This document shows positions 37,546 to 46,363 of a stretch of 64,000 nt of DNA, in pieces. This DNA comes from an uncultured Alphaproteobacteria bacterium (GTDB lineage: Bacteria > Pseudomonadota > Alphaproteobacteria > Rhodobacterales > Rhodobacteraceae): assembly GCA_913031285.1 (NCBI GenBank), contig CAJWEI010000009.1:1-64000 (forward strand). The letters are read 5' to 3'. The notes beneath the pieces were generated by a model that had not been told where the DNA came from, did not search any database, and saw only the letters and a program-made list of their open reading frames with translations. The position numbers and the translations under genes were made by a program. The first letter of the stretch is position 1; the number at the start of each line of letters is the position of its first letter.

Positions 37546-40300
37546 TGGCCTGCTCCTTGTAGTGCATCCGTATTGCGGCCCTTAGGCGGCTTGGGGTTGC
37601 AGGTACGTTTGTAATGCGGATCCCAGTTGCATCTTTAATTGCATTTAGCAAAGCGGGGGCCGTTGGAATCAAGACATGTTCGCCCAGGCCCTTGGCACCG
37701 AATGGTCCATGTGCATCAGGTTCCTCGACGATAATTGTCTCTATGGGAGGGATATCTCCAATAGTTGGAATTAGGTAATCATGAAGATTTTCAGTCTGTC
37801 CAGGAATATACTCTTCCATTAAGGCCATTCCCAGTCCCTGCGCTATACCGCCATGGATCTGACCTTTGACAAGCATCGGATTGACTGCATGACCCACATC
37901 ATGGGCAGCGACGAATTTAATCGGTCTGGTAGTACCCATTGCCGTATCAACTTCGACGACAACCAAATGCGCAGCGTAACCAAATTGTGCATAGGGTTCT
38001 CCTTGGCCATTTTCATCTAGAGGTTTGGTTGGGGGATCATATGTCTCTTGTGCCCGAAGGACAAAACCGTCTGCGTCAGGCGTTAAAAGGGCTAGATCAA
38101 TTCTGTGTACGATATCACCATCAGATATTGTTATCTCTCCTTGCCCAATTTCAATTTGTGCGTTTTGCGGTGCATTTACAAGTTTAATAATATCCTTTCG
38201 CAGTGCTTGTGCGCTTAGCCGAGCCGCGTTTCCAGATACAAAAGTCTGACGCGACGCCGATGTTTTACCGGCATCCGGTGTAATGTCTGTATCTGGCCCT
38301 ACCAACTCTAATTGATGGACTGGAACATCTAGGGTAGTCGCAAAAATTTGGGCAATCGCAGTATTTGCTCCCTGTCCAATATCCATTGCTCCTTGATGCA
38401 GTACAATGGTTCCATCTTGTCGAATGCCTGACTTGATCGTTGATGGATTAGGAAGTGATGTATTCCCACATCCATACCAGCCCCCTGCTATACCAACGCC
38501 ACGACGGAGTATTTTACTTTTACTATTATAAACTTCCGCTGCTTTACGTTCGGTCTGCCACGCTGGCCTAAGTCCTTCAAAGCAGGCCCGAATGCCAACG
38601 CCCTGTGCGAACACCTGCCCACAGACTGTTTCATCGTTATTTTCAAGTACGTTAAGGAGACGGAATTCTAGACGATCCATATCCAATTTGTCGGCAAGCT
38701 CGTCAAAAAGGCTTTCTTGTGCAATTGCCGCTTGTGGAACGCCAAATCCGCGAAAGGCGCCAGAAGGTGGGCCATTTGTATGAATACCTTTTGCTTCAGC
38801 ACGATAATTTTCGAGGACATAAGGACCGGAGGCATGCACCGGAACACGATTGGAAACTGTTGGCCCCCAGCTTGCATAGGCGCCGGTGTTAAACAGTCCG
38901 TCAAAGACCATGCCAGTTAGTTTACCATTTTTGGAAGCTCCTATCTTGACTGACATTTCGGCTGGGTGTCGTTTGGTCGTTGATTGCATAGACTCCGTAC
39001 GGGAGTATGTGATGCGCACTGGCTTGCCAGTCTTGAGCGCGGCAATTGCTAGATAGGGCTGAATTGAGATATCAAGTTTAGAACCAAAACCACCACCAAT
39101 ACCGGTTGGAACAATCCGAATATCAGCGCGCTGCATTCCAAGAATTTTTTCCAGTTCGTCCAAATCCATAACTGGGGCTTGCGTGCATGCATAGACTTCG
39201 ACGCGACCATCTTTAACTAGTGCAAAACCAGCCTCTGGTTCTATGTAGGCATGTTCGACAAAGCTAGTGCTAAAATGACCCTCTACTGTAGCATCAGAAT
39301 TATTTAATGTGGCGTCGGGCATGCCGCGGCTTACAAAACCGCCACACATGATATTTCCAACGCGATGCTCATGCAGCAAAGGTGCATCCCTCTCCATCGC
39401 TTCAAACACGGTCATACTTGGCGGACGCTCTTCCCATACCACCGGAAAGCCGCTTTCATCAAAATTTTCGATTGAACTGGCAAGGCCAACAATTGCTGCG
39501 ACTGCTTCACCCCGAAAACGGGCTTCCCTTTCTGCAAAAACTGGCTGATCGGCAAAGGGGGGTATAACTCCAAAACAGTTTTCACCTTTTACGTCAACAC
39601 AAGTCAAAACAGTTTCAATGCCAGGAGTTCCTTTTGCCCAGGCGTCTAAGTCGCCAAAATGAAAGCAGGCCCTATGGAACGGTGAGCGAATAACGCGTAT
39701 AACTAAGGCATCACTAGGCGCAATATCATCCCCAAATTGTTCAGTACCATTTACTTTTTGAAGGCCATCCAAACGGCGAATGCCAGCCCCGGTATGTCCT
39801 TTGGCATCGTATGGCGAAGTTTCCGTTCCCGCTGCGATAACGGCATCAATAATCGCGCGGTAGCCAGTACAGCGGCATAAGACGCCTCCCAGAGCATTTG
39901 CCACATCATCTGAATTTGGTGTTGGATTATTATTTAGCAAAGCAACGGCGGATACCATCATACCCGGTGTGCAGATCCCACATTGAGCTGCGCCATAGTT
40001 CTGAAAACTGTCTGCAAGATTTTTTGCGTGTTGGTTTTCTAAAAAGAGACCGCTTAAAGTTTCAACTTCTCTTCCATTTGCTTGGTGCGCTGGTGTTAAG
40101 CAGGCGCAGACTGGTGCACCATCAATCAGCACTGTACAAGCTCCGCAATCACCAGCGTCACAGCCAATTTTCACGTCGCGGGAATGCATTTTATCACGCA
40201 GTGCCGCAGACAGTCTTTCGCCTGCATTTAACTCTGTCTGTACCAGTTGACCATTGAGTTGAAAGCTAATTATGTCATAGGCCATCTGTTTATCCATCAT
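37538..40300 (-). CDS. Xanthine-dehydrogenase-family molybdenum hydroxylase, fused [2Fe-2S]-Mo subunit
   Basis: A 920-residue fusion of an iron-sulfur domain and a molybdopterin domain. The first cluster uses Cys47, Cys52, Cys55 and Cys65; the second Cys107, Cys110, Cys142 and Cys144 (CGIC...CRC). The Mo part shows GGGFGSKLD, SGAFRGFGVPQ, QGANTAIAQ and the catalytic glutamate in GAKGLGEHV. Such enzymes hydroxylate N-heterocycles with water; by context, nicotinate or a similar ring. The start is one of two adjacent ATGs overlapping the FAD-subunit stop by about 10 bases. The frame is open 42 codons further, but that overlaps the FAD gene. Confidence 0.9.
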   Translation of the reverse strand: MMDKQMAYDIISFQLNGQLVQTELNAGERLSAALRDKMHSRDVKIGCDAGDCGACTVLIDGAPVCACLTPAHQANGREVETLSGLFLENQHAKNLADSFQNYGAAQCGICTPGMMVSAVALLNNNPTPNSDDVANALGGVLCRCTGYRAIIDAVIAAGTETSPYDAKGHTGAGIRRLDGLQKVNGTEQFGDDIAPSDALVIRVIRSPFHRACFHFGDLDAWAKGTPGIETVLTCVDVKGENCFGVIPPFADQPVFAEREARFRGEAVAAIVGLASSIENFDESGFPVVWEERPPSMTVFEAMERDAPLLHEHRVGNIMCGGFVSRGMPDATLNNSDATVEGHFSTSFVEHAYIEPEAGFALVKDGRVEVYACTQAPVMDLDELEKILGMQRADIRIVPTGIGGGFGSKLDISIQPYLAIAALKTGKPVRITYSRTESMQSTTKRHPAEMSVKIGASKNGKLTGMVFDGLFNTGAYASWGPTVSNRVPVHASGPYVLENYRAEAKGIHTNGPPSGAFRGFGVPQAAIAQESLFDELADKLDMDRLEFRLLNVLENNDETVCGQVFAQGVGIRACFEGLRPAWQTERKAAEVYNSKSKILRRGVGIAGGWYGCGNTSLPNPSTIKSGIRQDGTIVLHQGAMDIGQGANTAIAQIFATTLDVPVHQLELVGPDTDITPDAGKTSASRQTFVSGNAARLSAQALRKDIIKLVNAPQNAQIEIGQGEITISDGDIVHRIDLALLTPDADGFVLRAQETYDPPTKPLDENGQGEPYAQFGYAAHLVVVEVDTAMGTTRPIKFVAAHDVGHAVNPMLVKGQIHGGIAQGLGMALMEEYIPGQTENLHDYLIPTIGDIPPIETIIVEEPDAHGPFGAKGLGEHVLIPTAPALLNAIKDATGIRITNVPATPSRLRAAIRMHYKEQASG

Positions 40301-41132
40301 ACGCAATGGCCTTATCAAGTGCGCGGTATATCTGTTCTTCGACGACCTCACTTCTAAACTCGTTACTGGCGCGGACGTCAGAAATAGGAGATAATGGTTC
40401 AAGGTGTAGCCTATCAATTGAAACATCAGAGATTTTATGGCCTATGATATCTTCTTCCAGTAATAAAAGGCGCTGGGCGACCGGTGAGCATGCACCAACA
40501 GCGATGCGTGCATAGTCGATAAATCCCTTTTCATCCAACCCAATGACCACGGCTGTCATGGCGATGGATATGACCATATATTTGCGGGCGCCTAATTTTT
40601 TAAATGCGCTTTTTGTATGGGCGGGTGGGATTTTAAGATGAAGTGCTGTAACCAGCTCGTTTGGTGCCATCGTGGTTTTGCTAACACCTGTGACAAACGC
40701 GCAAAGAGCTTCGTGGCGTAAACCGAGTGGGCCGGCCACTTCAATTTCTGTTTCAAGTGTTAAAAGTGGAGGAATACTATCTGCCGCAGGCGACGCATTG
40801 CACAAGTTTCCCGCAATAGTTCCCGCATTTTGGATTTGAATGCCACCAACTTCGTTAGCAGCCTGCTGTAAGGCAACGAAAGCTAGTGGTAGGTCTGCTT
40901 TTGCAATATCGCTCCAGGTCGTTGCCGCACCGATCCGGATCATGCCATTATCAGACATTTGAATGCCGCGTAAGCCCTCAAGACGTGTGATGTCTAGAAT
41001 ATCGCGTGTGACAGGCGCTCGACCGCGCGAGGGGAAAAAATCTGTCCCACCTGCAACTAAATCGACACTGCGTGAGGCCATCAATTCGATCGCTTCGTCT
41101 AAATATGTTGGCGAAAAATACTCAGGCGGCAA
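40290..41132 (-). CDS. Molybdenum hydroxylase FAD subunit (CoxM/XdhB type)
   Basis: The flavin subunit (280 residues) passing electrons from the iron-sulfur centres to the acceptor. FAD contacts are VAGGTDFFPSRG near residue 28 and TIAGNLCNASPAADSIPPLL near residue 110. The start is TTG, chosen because GGAGA lies 7 bases upstream; the ATG overlapping that site is out of frame and stops after seven codons. It is the first gene of the seven-gene operon. Confidence 0.9.
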   Translation of the reverse strand: MPPEYFSPTYLDEAIELMASRSVDLVAGGTDFFPSRGRAPVTRDILDITRLEGLRGIQMSDNGMIRIGAATTWSDIAKADLPLAFVALQQAANEVGGIQIQNAGTIAGNLCNASPAADSIPPLLTLETEIEVAGPLGLRHEALCAFVTGVSKTTMAPNELVTALHLKIPPAHTKSAFKKLGARKYMVISIAMTAVVIGLDEKGFIDYARIAVGACSPVAQRLLLLEEDIIGHKISDVSIDRLHLEPLSPISDVRASNEFRSEVVEEQIYRALDKAIAYDG

Positions 41133-41155
41133 ACGGGTTCTCCATTCCTAAATCG

Positions 41156-41167
41156 TTTGTATGCAAA
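41156..41167. promoter_or_regulatory. Palindrome upstream of the Mo-hydroxylase operon, possible MarR operator
   Basis: TTTGTATGCAAA, a near-perfect palindrome with TTTG/CAAA arms, lies 24 bases before the first gene of the operon and in the divergent gap to the cupin gene. MarR-family boxes often have this kind of TTG-CAA dyad. Assigning it to the MarR gene at the operon end is inference. Confidence 0.4.
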
Positions 41168-41321
41168 TGTTAATAACTTCAGAAATAAATAGCAATCAAT
41201 TCTTAATTTGATCCCATTATTAAGCAGGATGCGCAAAAATGTTGCTCTTTTAAGACAAACCATAAATAACACTATAGATTTTTAGTGAAAAACAGCATTT
41301 TGATATTAGGTGAGGCGTATA

Positions 41322-41606
41322 ATGCGTGTAGAGGCTACTGCAGTTGGTTTAATTGATGATACGAGAGTTCGCGTAAGCCGATTTGAATTTGGAGTTGGCG
41401 AACAGACCGGTTGGCATGTACATGAATATGATTATGTAATCACAGCCATAACTGACTGTCATATGCAGCTTGAGCACACAGATGGATCTGTAACACACAC
41501 GACTGTTCTTGCAGGATCGGCCTACCGTCGGGACGCAGGTGTAGAACATAATGTTATAAATGCGGGTCAAGAAAAAATGAGTTTTATAGAGATTGAACTG
41601 AAGTAA
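41322..41606 (+). CDS. Small cupin-domain protein
   Basis: A 94-residue single cupin. The metal-binding motif starts GWHVHEYDYV, and the second cupin motif region contains GVEHNVIN. It could be an enzyme or a small-molecule binding protein. AGGTGAGG precedes the ATG; an upstream in-frame start four codons earlier is less well placed. It is divergent from the Mo-hydroxylase operon and may share its control region. Confidence 0.82.
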   Translation: MRVEATAVGLIDDTRVRVSRFEFGVGEQTGWHVHEYDYVITAITDCHMQLEHTDGSVTHTTVLAGSAYRRDAGVEHNVINAGQEKMSFIEIELK

Positions 41607-41755
41607 ATATTTTGTTCTTATTTGAGGTGATTAAAAAAATATTTTCATTGAAGCCTCTCCATATAGGAAATCTGTTTTGTCATCTAATAAGCCCTTTGAG
41701 AAGTGCTACTTTACGCCTTATTTCCCATATTAGCGTTTTGCAGACAAAAAGAAAT

Positions 41756-42799
41756 TTAACTGCTAAAACAAATTTTGCGCTTTGGATGCAGATGGCAACT
41801 TTCAGCGAGTAAAATACGTTCGATAGCCCTTTTTATTGAATAAGGATTAACGTGGTGGGCCATATGGCCCACACCTTTTAAAATAGTTAAATTTGCATTG
41901 GGTAATTGGTCAACAAAATCGTATGCGTGTACGTCGGCTGGTATTAAGAAGTCCTTTTCTCCGTGTATGATTTCCACTGGCAAGTAAAGTCCGGAATATT
42001 TCTTCGATAAGGAGGCTAATGCAATTTCTGTTTGGGCAAGATCTTGGCTATTAGCCATTATCGTATGATTGCGGCGAAATAAATCCACTCCAACTTTTTG
42101 TAAATATCCTACTGGTATTTCTTGAGGTGCAAAGACTTTCTTTAAGAATAGTTCGGTTTGCTCGTTAAAATGTCTTCCGGCCACACTTCTTGAATAAATC
42201 TCAACGGCTGGCTCTAATATACCTATCATTGCTAGCCATTCGGTTAATTTACTATAAGGCATATTTACTCCGGAGACGGATACGACGCCAAGTAGCTCAT
42301 CTGGGTATTCTGATGCCCATTCAAAGGCAACAATCGACCCCCAACTATGGCCCACCAAGATTGGTTTTTTTATGCTGGATTTTTGAGCAAAACTTCTTAT
42401 TTGCATTGCTTGTTTCTTAGCTGTCCATCTAGTTTCATCCCGTTTAGAATATCCAAAACCTGGTCGATCTATAAAAATAGATTTGTAGCTATTCGCATCT
42501 AACGGTGCGTTCGCCAAAACCCAATCTTGTAGATTTATGCTAGCACCATGGATAAAAATTACGGTAGTTTCGCCATCTCCCATTTCGAAGCTGTGAAAAT
42601 CTAAATTATTAATCTTTTCAATGCTGCCTGCGGGTGGCAACAGCAGCTCTGTAGGTTTAATGGTAGCCGTTGAATTTTGTCCTGCCGAGCAAGTGCTTAA
42701 AATGACAGCTAGTGAAAAGCCTATGAAGGATTTACGCAAAAAATTAGCTTTAGGTTTTTTAAAAATTGTCTCAATCCGAATATAGACTACTGTAACCAA
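41756..42799 (-). CDS. Alpha/beta hydrolase, probably exported or lipid-anchored
   Basis: A 347-residue alpha/beta-hydrolase-fold protein. The nucleophile elbow is GHSWGS, with Asp in HGEKDFLIP and His in GVGHMAHH near the C-terminus; the oxyanion motif is FIHGASINLQDW. An N-terminal hydrophobic stretch FIGFSLAVILSTCSAG resembles a signal peptide with an imperfect lipobox (L-S-T-C). Starts are uncertain: the listed one is TTG, and another TTG about 20 codons later would give a tidier signal peptide. Substrate unknown. Confidence 0.83.
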   Translation of the reverse strand: MVTVVYIRIETIFKKPKANFLRKSFIGFSLAVILSTCSAGQNSTATIKPTELLLPPAGSIEKINNLDFHSFEMGDGETTVIFIHGASINLQDWVLANAPLDANSYKSIFIDRPGFGYSKRDETRWTAKKQAMQIRSFAQKSSIKKPILVGHSWGSIVAFEWASEYPDELLGVVSVSGVNMPYSKLTEWLAMIGILEPAVEIYSRSVAGRHFNEQTELFLKKVFAPQEIPVGYLQKVGVDLFRRNHTIMANSQDLAQTEIALASLSKKYSGLYLPVEIIHGEKDFLIPADVHAYDFVDQLPNANLTILKGVGHMAHHVNPYSIKRAIERILLAESCHLHPKRKICFSS

Positions 42800-43093
42800 T
42801 ATTTTTTGAAATTGCAGTAAATGTATCCCTGTATCCTATTTCAAGTTCTAAGAGAAAATATTTTTTGTTGGTCTTGCATGCTCTTATTACCTGTAGCTTC
42901 AACTAGCCTCTCTTTTATTCTGAGTTCTCAATTTTGTGAACTCTTTATTATTATTTACAAAAAAGGGGCCAAAAAATTTGGCATTTTGTAAAATACTGAT
43001 GCTGCTTGCTTTTAAAATGTATTCCAATTTTAAGTAAGAGGCATATTAATCTCTATGTTGCAGTGTAAAAATTAAATTTTGGAAAGCTTAAAA

Positions 43094-44227
43094 ATGGATT
43101 TAGACAAGCCAACTCTTCACAACTGGAGATCACAGCCATATAGCGCATGGGCCTTTCGCCATGTTCGCGAAATTATCCCCACTGCTGAAATCCAGAATGA
43201 TCCTGCTAAAATATCGGATCTTAAATTCGCAAAAGGTTCAATGCAAAGTGCAGCATTGGCCCAGGTTAGTAATCAAACTGGTTTAGATGCTCTGGTTATA
43301 GCGTGTGAAAACTCAATTCTATACGAATACTATGGTAATGGCGCAAAAGCAGACGATCAGCACATTCTTTTTTCCGTTTCCAAATCGCTTCTTGGACTAA
43401 TTGCTGATCGTTTAATTAATGATAATATTATCAGAAAAGATGACAAAATTACAGATCATCTATACGAATTGCATGGAACAGCGTATGATGATGCAACAAT
43501 ATCTCATGCGCTAGATATGCGTATTGATGTTGATTTTGATGAAGACTACACTGCCAATGAAGGGCCAATTATAGATTATCGGTATGCTGCTAATTGGAAC
43601 CCCACTCCAGAAAACATGCAAAGTCTAAACCTTAAAAAGTTTTTTAAATCGCTTGCAGCCAAAAGTGGATCTCATGGTGGTAGTTTCCATTACATTTCTC
43701 CCAACACAGATGTTCTTGCTTGGCTTTTTGAAAGAGCCTCCGGTAAAAGATATAATAAGCTAATTTCAGATTACTTATGGAAGCCACTGGGTTGCGAACG
43801 TTCGGCATATATCACAGTCGACCGCAGTGGAGGGATGCGAGCAGCAGGTGGAGTTTGTACTACCCCTAGGGATTTAGCCCGTGTTGGTTTAATGCTTGCA
43901 AATAATGGAAATAAAGATGGTCAGCAAATTATTTCTAAAGAGTGGTTAGAAGATATTTATCAGTGTGGCGATAAAGAAGCTTGGGATCAAGGGAGCTTTA
44001 AAGAATTTTTTGGCGCCCGCTCGATGCATTATAAATCTAAGTGGTATGTATGCCATGATAAAGGCAAATTGCTTCATGCGTTTGGAATCCATGGCCAATA
44101 TTTATTCGTAGACCCAGCAAAGAAAATGACGATTGTCTTGATGTCAAGCGAGGCGAATGCACTTGATCAAGCTTTAAACGATAGAATTTTTAAATTTGTG
44201 GACGAGATTAGGAAATCACTGTGCTAA
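43094..44227 (+). CDS. Serine hydrolase of the class C beta-lactamase fold (NylB-like)
   Basis: A 377-residue hydrolase of the class C beta-lactamase / 6-aminohexanoate-dimer hydrolase group. The catalytic SxxK is Ser94-Val-Ser-Lys97 in LFSVSKSLL, and the region FHYISPNTDVLAWLFERASG holds the expected tyrosine. The ATG follows GGAAAG; the TTG upstream is within that site. No signal peptide is seen, which argues against a periplasmic beta-lactamase. It may cleave amides or esters. It is followed by other amide-hydrolase genes. Confidence 0.85.
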   Translation: MDLDKPTLHNWRSQPYSAWAFRHVREIIPTAEIQNDPAKISDLKFAKGSMQSAALAQVSNQTGLDALVIACENSILYEYYGNGAKADDQHILFSVSKSLLGLIADRLINDNIIRKDDKITDHLYELHGTAYDDATISHALDMRIDVDFDEDYTANEGPIIDYRYAANWNPTPENMQSLNLKKFFKSLAAKSGSHGGSFHYISPNTDVLAWLFERASGKRYNKLISDYLWKPLGCERSAYITVDRSGGMRAAGGVCTTPRDLARVGLMLANNGNKDGQQIISKEWLEDIYQCGDKEAWDQGSFKEFFGARSMHYKSKWYVCHDKGKLLHAFGIHGQYLFVDPAKKMTIVLMSSEANALDQALNDRIFKFVDEIRKSLC

Positions 44228-44547
44228 AGTGCCTTCTCTGAAATTTTGGAAAAGCTTAATCAAAATGGTTAACTATTTAGCGAAGTAGTGCTGGCTTGGC
44301 ATTTGGAACTCCACCCTATTTTGCGGGTTTTGAATATGCAGCAATAAATAGACTTATTTGCCTTTAATTATTTTCAGGTTCAACATTAGATCGACGATGT
44401 TGTAAGCCTAAATCTAAGTATAATCGTCGTTTGTTAGAGTTAATAATTGTTTTGATTTTGTTATTCTGAGGCATTTTGAAAATAGATGTGGCGACTATTT
44501 GTTACGAGAGTAAAAATCTTTCGTGAACCACAGGTTTGGAATTTGAT
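44228..44547. other. Intergenic stretch, no supported gene
   Basis: About 320 AT-rich bases between the serine hydrolase and the decayed mlrC gene. No hairpin, RNA gene or coding frame of note was seen. Confidence 0.4.
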
Positions 44548-46003
44548 ATGGCGCGTATTGCTATTGCTGGCCTTCAACATGAAACAAATACGTTTGCTTC
44601 TAGCCAAACAAAACTGACACATTTTGTCCGGCAGGGAGCATGGCCTGCGATGACCCGCGGAAATGATATTTTCGAAGTTTCTAAAGAATTAAATATTCCA
44701 ATATCAGGGTTTATTGTAAACTGTCACCATAAAATAGAGCCAATTATTTGGGCTATGGCTGAACCAGGAGGGTATGCATCTGAAGATGATTTTGAAGCTA
44801 TTTTTAGCGAGCTTGTTGAGGGGATTGTTTTGCTAAGCCCAGATTGAGTTTATCTCGATCTGCGCGTCGCAATGGTTATACAAAAATTTGACGATGCAGA
44901 GGCTGAATTATTTAGGAGAATTCATGAAAAAATGGGTTTTGAACTCCCAATCGCGATTAGCCTTGATCTGCATGCTAACATAAGTGAAGCGCTATTCGAT
45001 TGTGCAAGTGTCATATCAATTTATCGTACCTACCCGGCCATAGGTTTCGCAAAAACGGGTGCGTGAGCTTCCAACCTTTTGGACAGATTTTTGCAGGGCC
45101 ACTTGCCAAGGCCTTTCGCGAGAGTGATTTCCTTGTTCCTCTTACAGCGCAGTCCACAGAATTTAATCGCGCTTATTCCCTTTATTCACAATTACCAAAC
45201 CTTTCGTCTATTTTTGTAGATCTAGCGATGGGCTTTCCACCAGTAGATATACTAGATTGTGGCCTGGGAGTTGTGTCCTATGCCGTGACAAAGGATAAGG
45301 CGGATAATGACGCTGATGAACTTCTTGAAATGCTGAATGCTGAGGAATGTCGGTTCGTTTCTAGGCTGATTGGTGCTGAACAAGCAGTAAAGCGCACGAT
45401 GGAGTCTTCGGGTTCAGTTATAATTTCAGATCCACAGGATAATCCAGATGCAGGTGGTACAGGAAATCCAACTGTTATTTTAAGGGCGCTTGTAACAGTA
45501 GAGGCAAAAGATACAGTATTGGGGTCTTACACGATACTATTTTAGATAAAGGAGCTCATAATGCAGGATTAGGCGCAGTTCTTGAGGTTGTGTTAGGTGG
45601 AGGTCATGTAGAATTCTCTGAACGTCTGAAAATGGAAGATCATGTTGAAGCGCTATCCAGTGGTATTTTCCAATGTAGCGGCCCAATGTTTGGAGGGAGT
45701 AAAGCTAATCTTGGGTCAATGGCCTGCCTTAGAATATCAAATATCAGTATTAAAGTTGTTATTGGTACTGAAAGAAGTCAAAATTTAGACCAAGAGTTTT
45801 TTCGTGCTGTAGGAATAGAACCAAAGGAATATTCGATAATTTGTGTTAAAAGTGCAATCCACTTTATTGCTGATTATAATCAAATAACAAACAATATTAT
45901 ATTTGCGATTTTGCCTGGTGCAACTCCTTGCGAGTTAAAAGAAATTGCTTACACAACATTACGGCCCGGCCTTAGAATAGCGAAAACACGCAACGCGAAT
46001 TAA
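44548..46003 (+). pseudogene. MlrC-family (M81) metallopeptidase, disrupted
   Basis: The remnant reads as a near full-length M81/MlrC protein in three frames. It begins MARIAIAGLQHETNTFASS and ends TLRPGLRIAKT, as intact homologues do. In the first frame there are two TGA codons, at 44845-44847 (inside ...LLSPD/VYLDL) and at 45064-45066 (after AKTGA). The frame then shifts near the T5 run at 45088-45092 (to IFAGPLAKAF) and again near 45530-45545 (to ILDKGAHNAG). Two nonsense codons plus two shifts make sequencing error an unlikely sole cause. Intact members act on peptides or amides, such as linear microcystin. Confidence 0.9.
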
Positions 46004-46363
46004 ACAAAAATAGAAGGGATTGATCACGAAAGCCTATGTTATAATTCCCACTATTTTTGCAAGATCTACATTCATCATTACTTAATCAAATCGCAGCTGT
46101 CAGAAGGCCATCTAAAACATTTGGATTTTATGATATTTATCCCAGAAGGGAAATTTTTACTCAGGCCATTTTGATCATAACTTCAATCACATTTAGTTAT
46201 CCAGATAAAGTTTTATAAAATTTTGTTTGACCTGTTCAATCCCCCCAAAAATCGAATACAAAATCTAGTCTTTCTTATTTAGCCTCTAGGAGGCTTGTAC
46301 TGGCCTAAAGTATCGGCGAGACTGCGTTATGTTAGGGTAGACGCTTTTGGGGCAGAGGTGCAC
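46004..46363. other. Intergenic stretch upstream of the dimethylformamidase-like gene
   Basis: About 360 AT-rich bases. The only structure seen is a short perfect hairpin AGCCTC-TAG-GAGGCT at 46281-46295, roughly 70 bases before the start codon, which could be an operator or leader hairpin. No small-subunit gene for dimethylformamidase is present. Confidence 0.45.

Noticed and set aside
39898-40257. 119-codon plus-strand frame inside the Mo-hydroxylase gene
   Set aside because: It is antisense to the region encoding the [2Fe-2S] cysteines and has no domain of its own.
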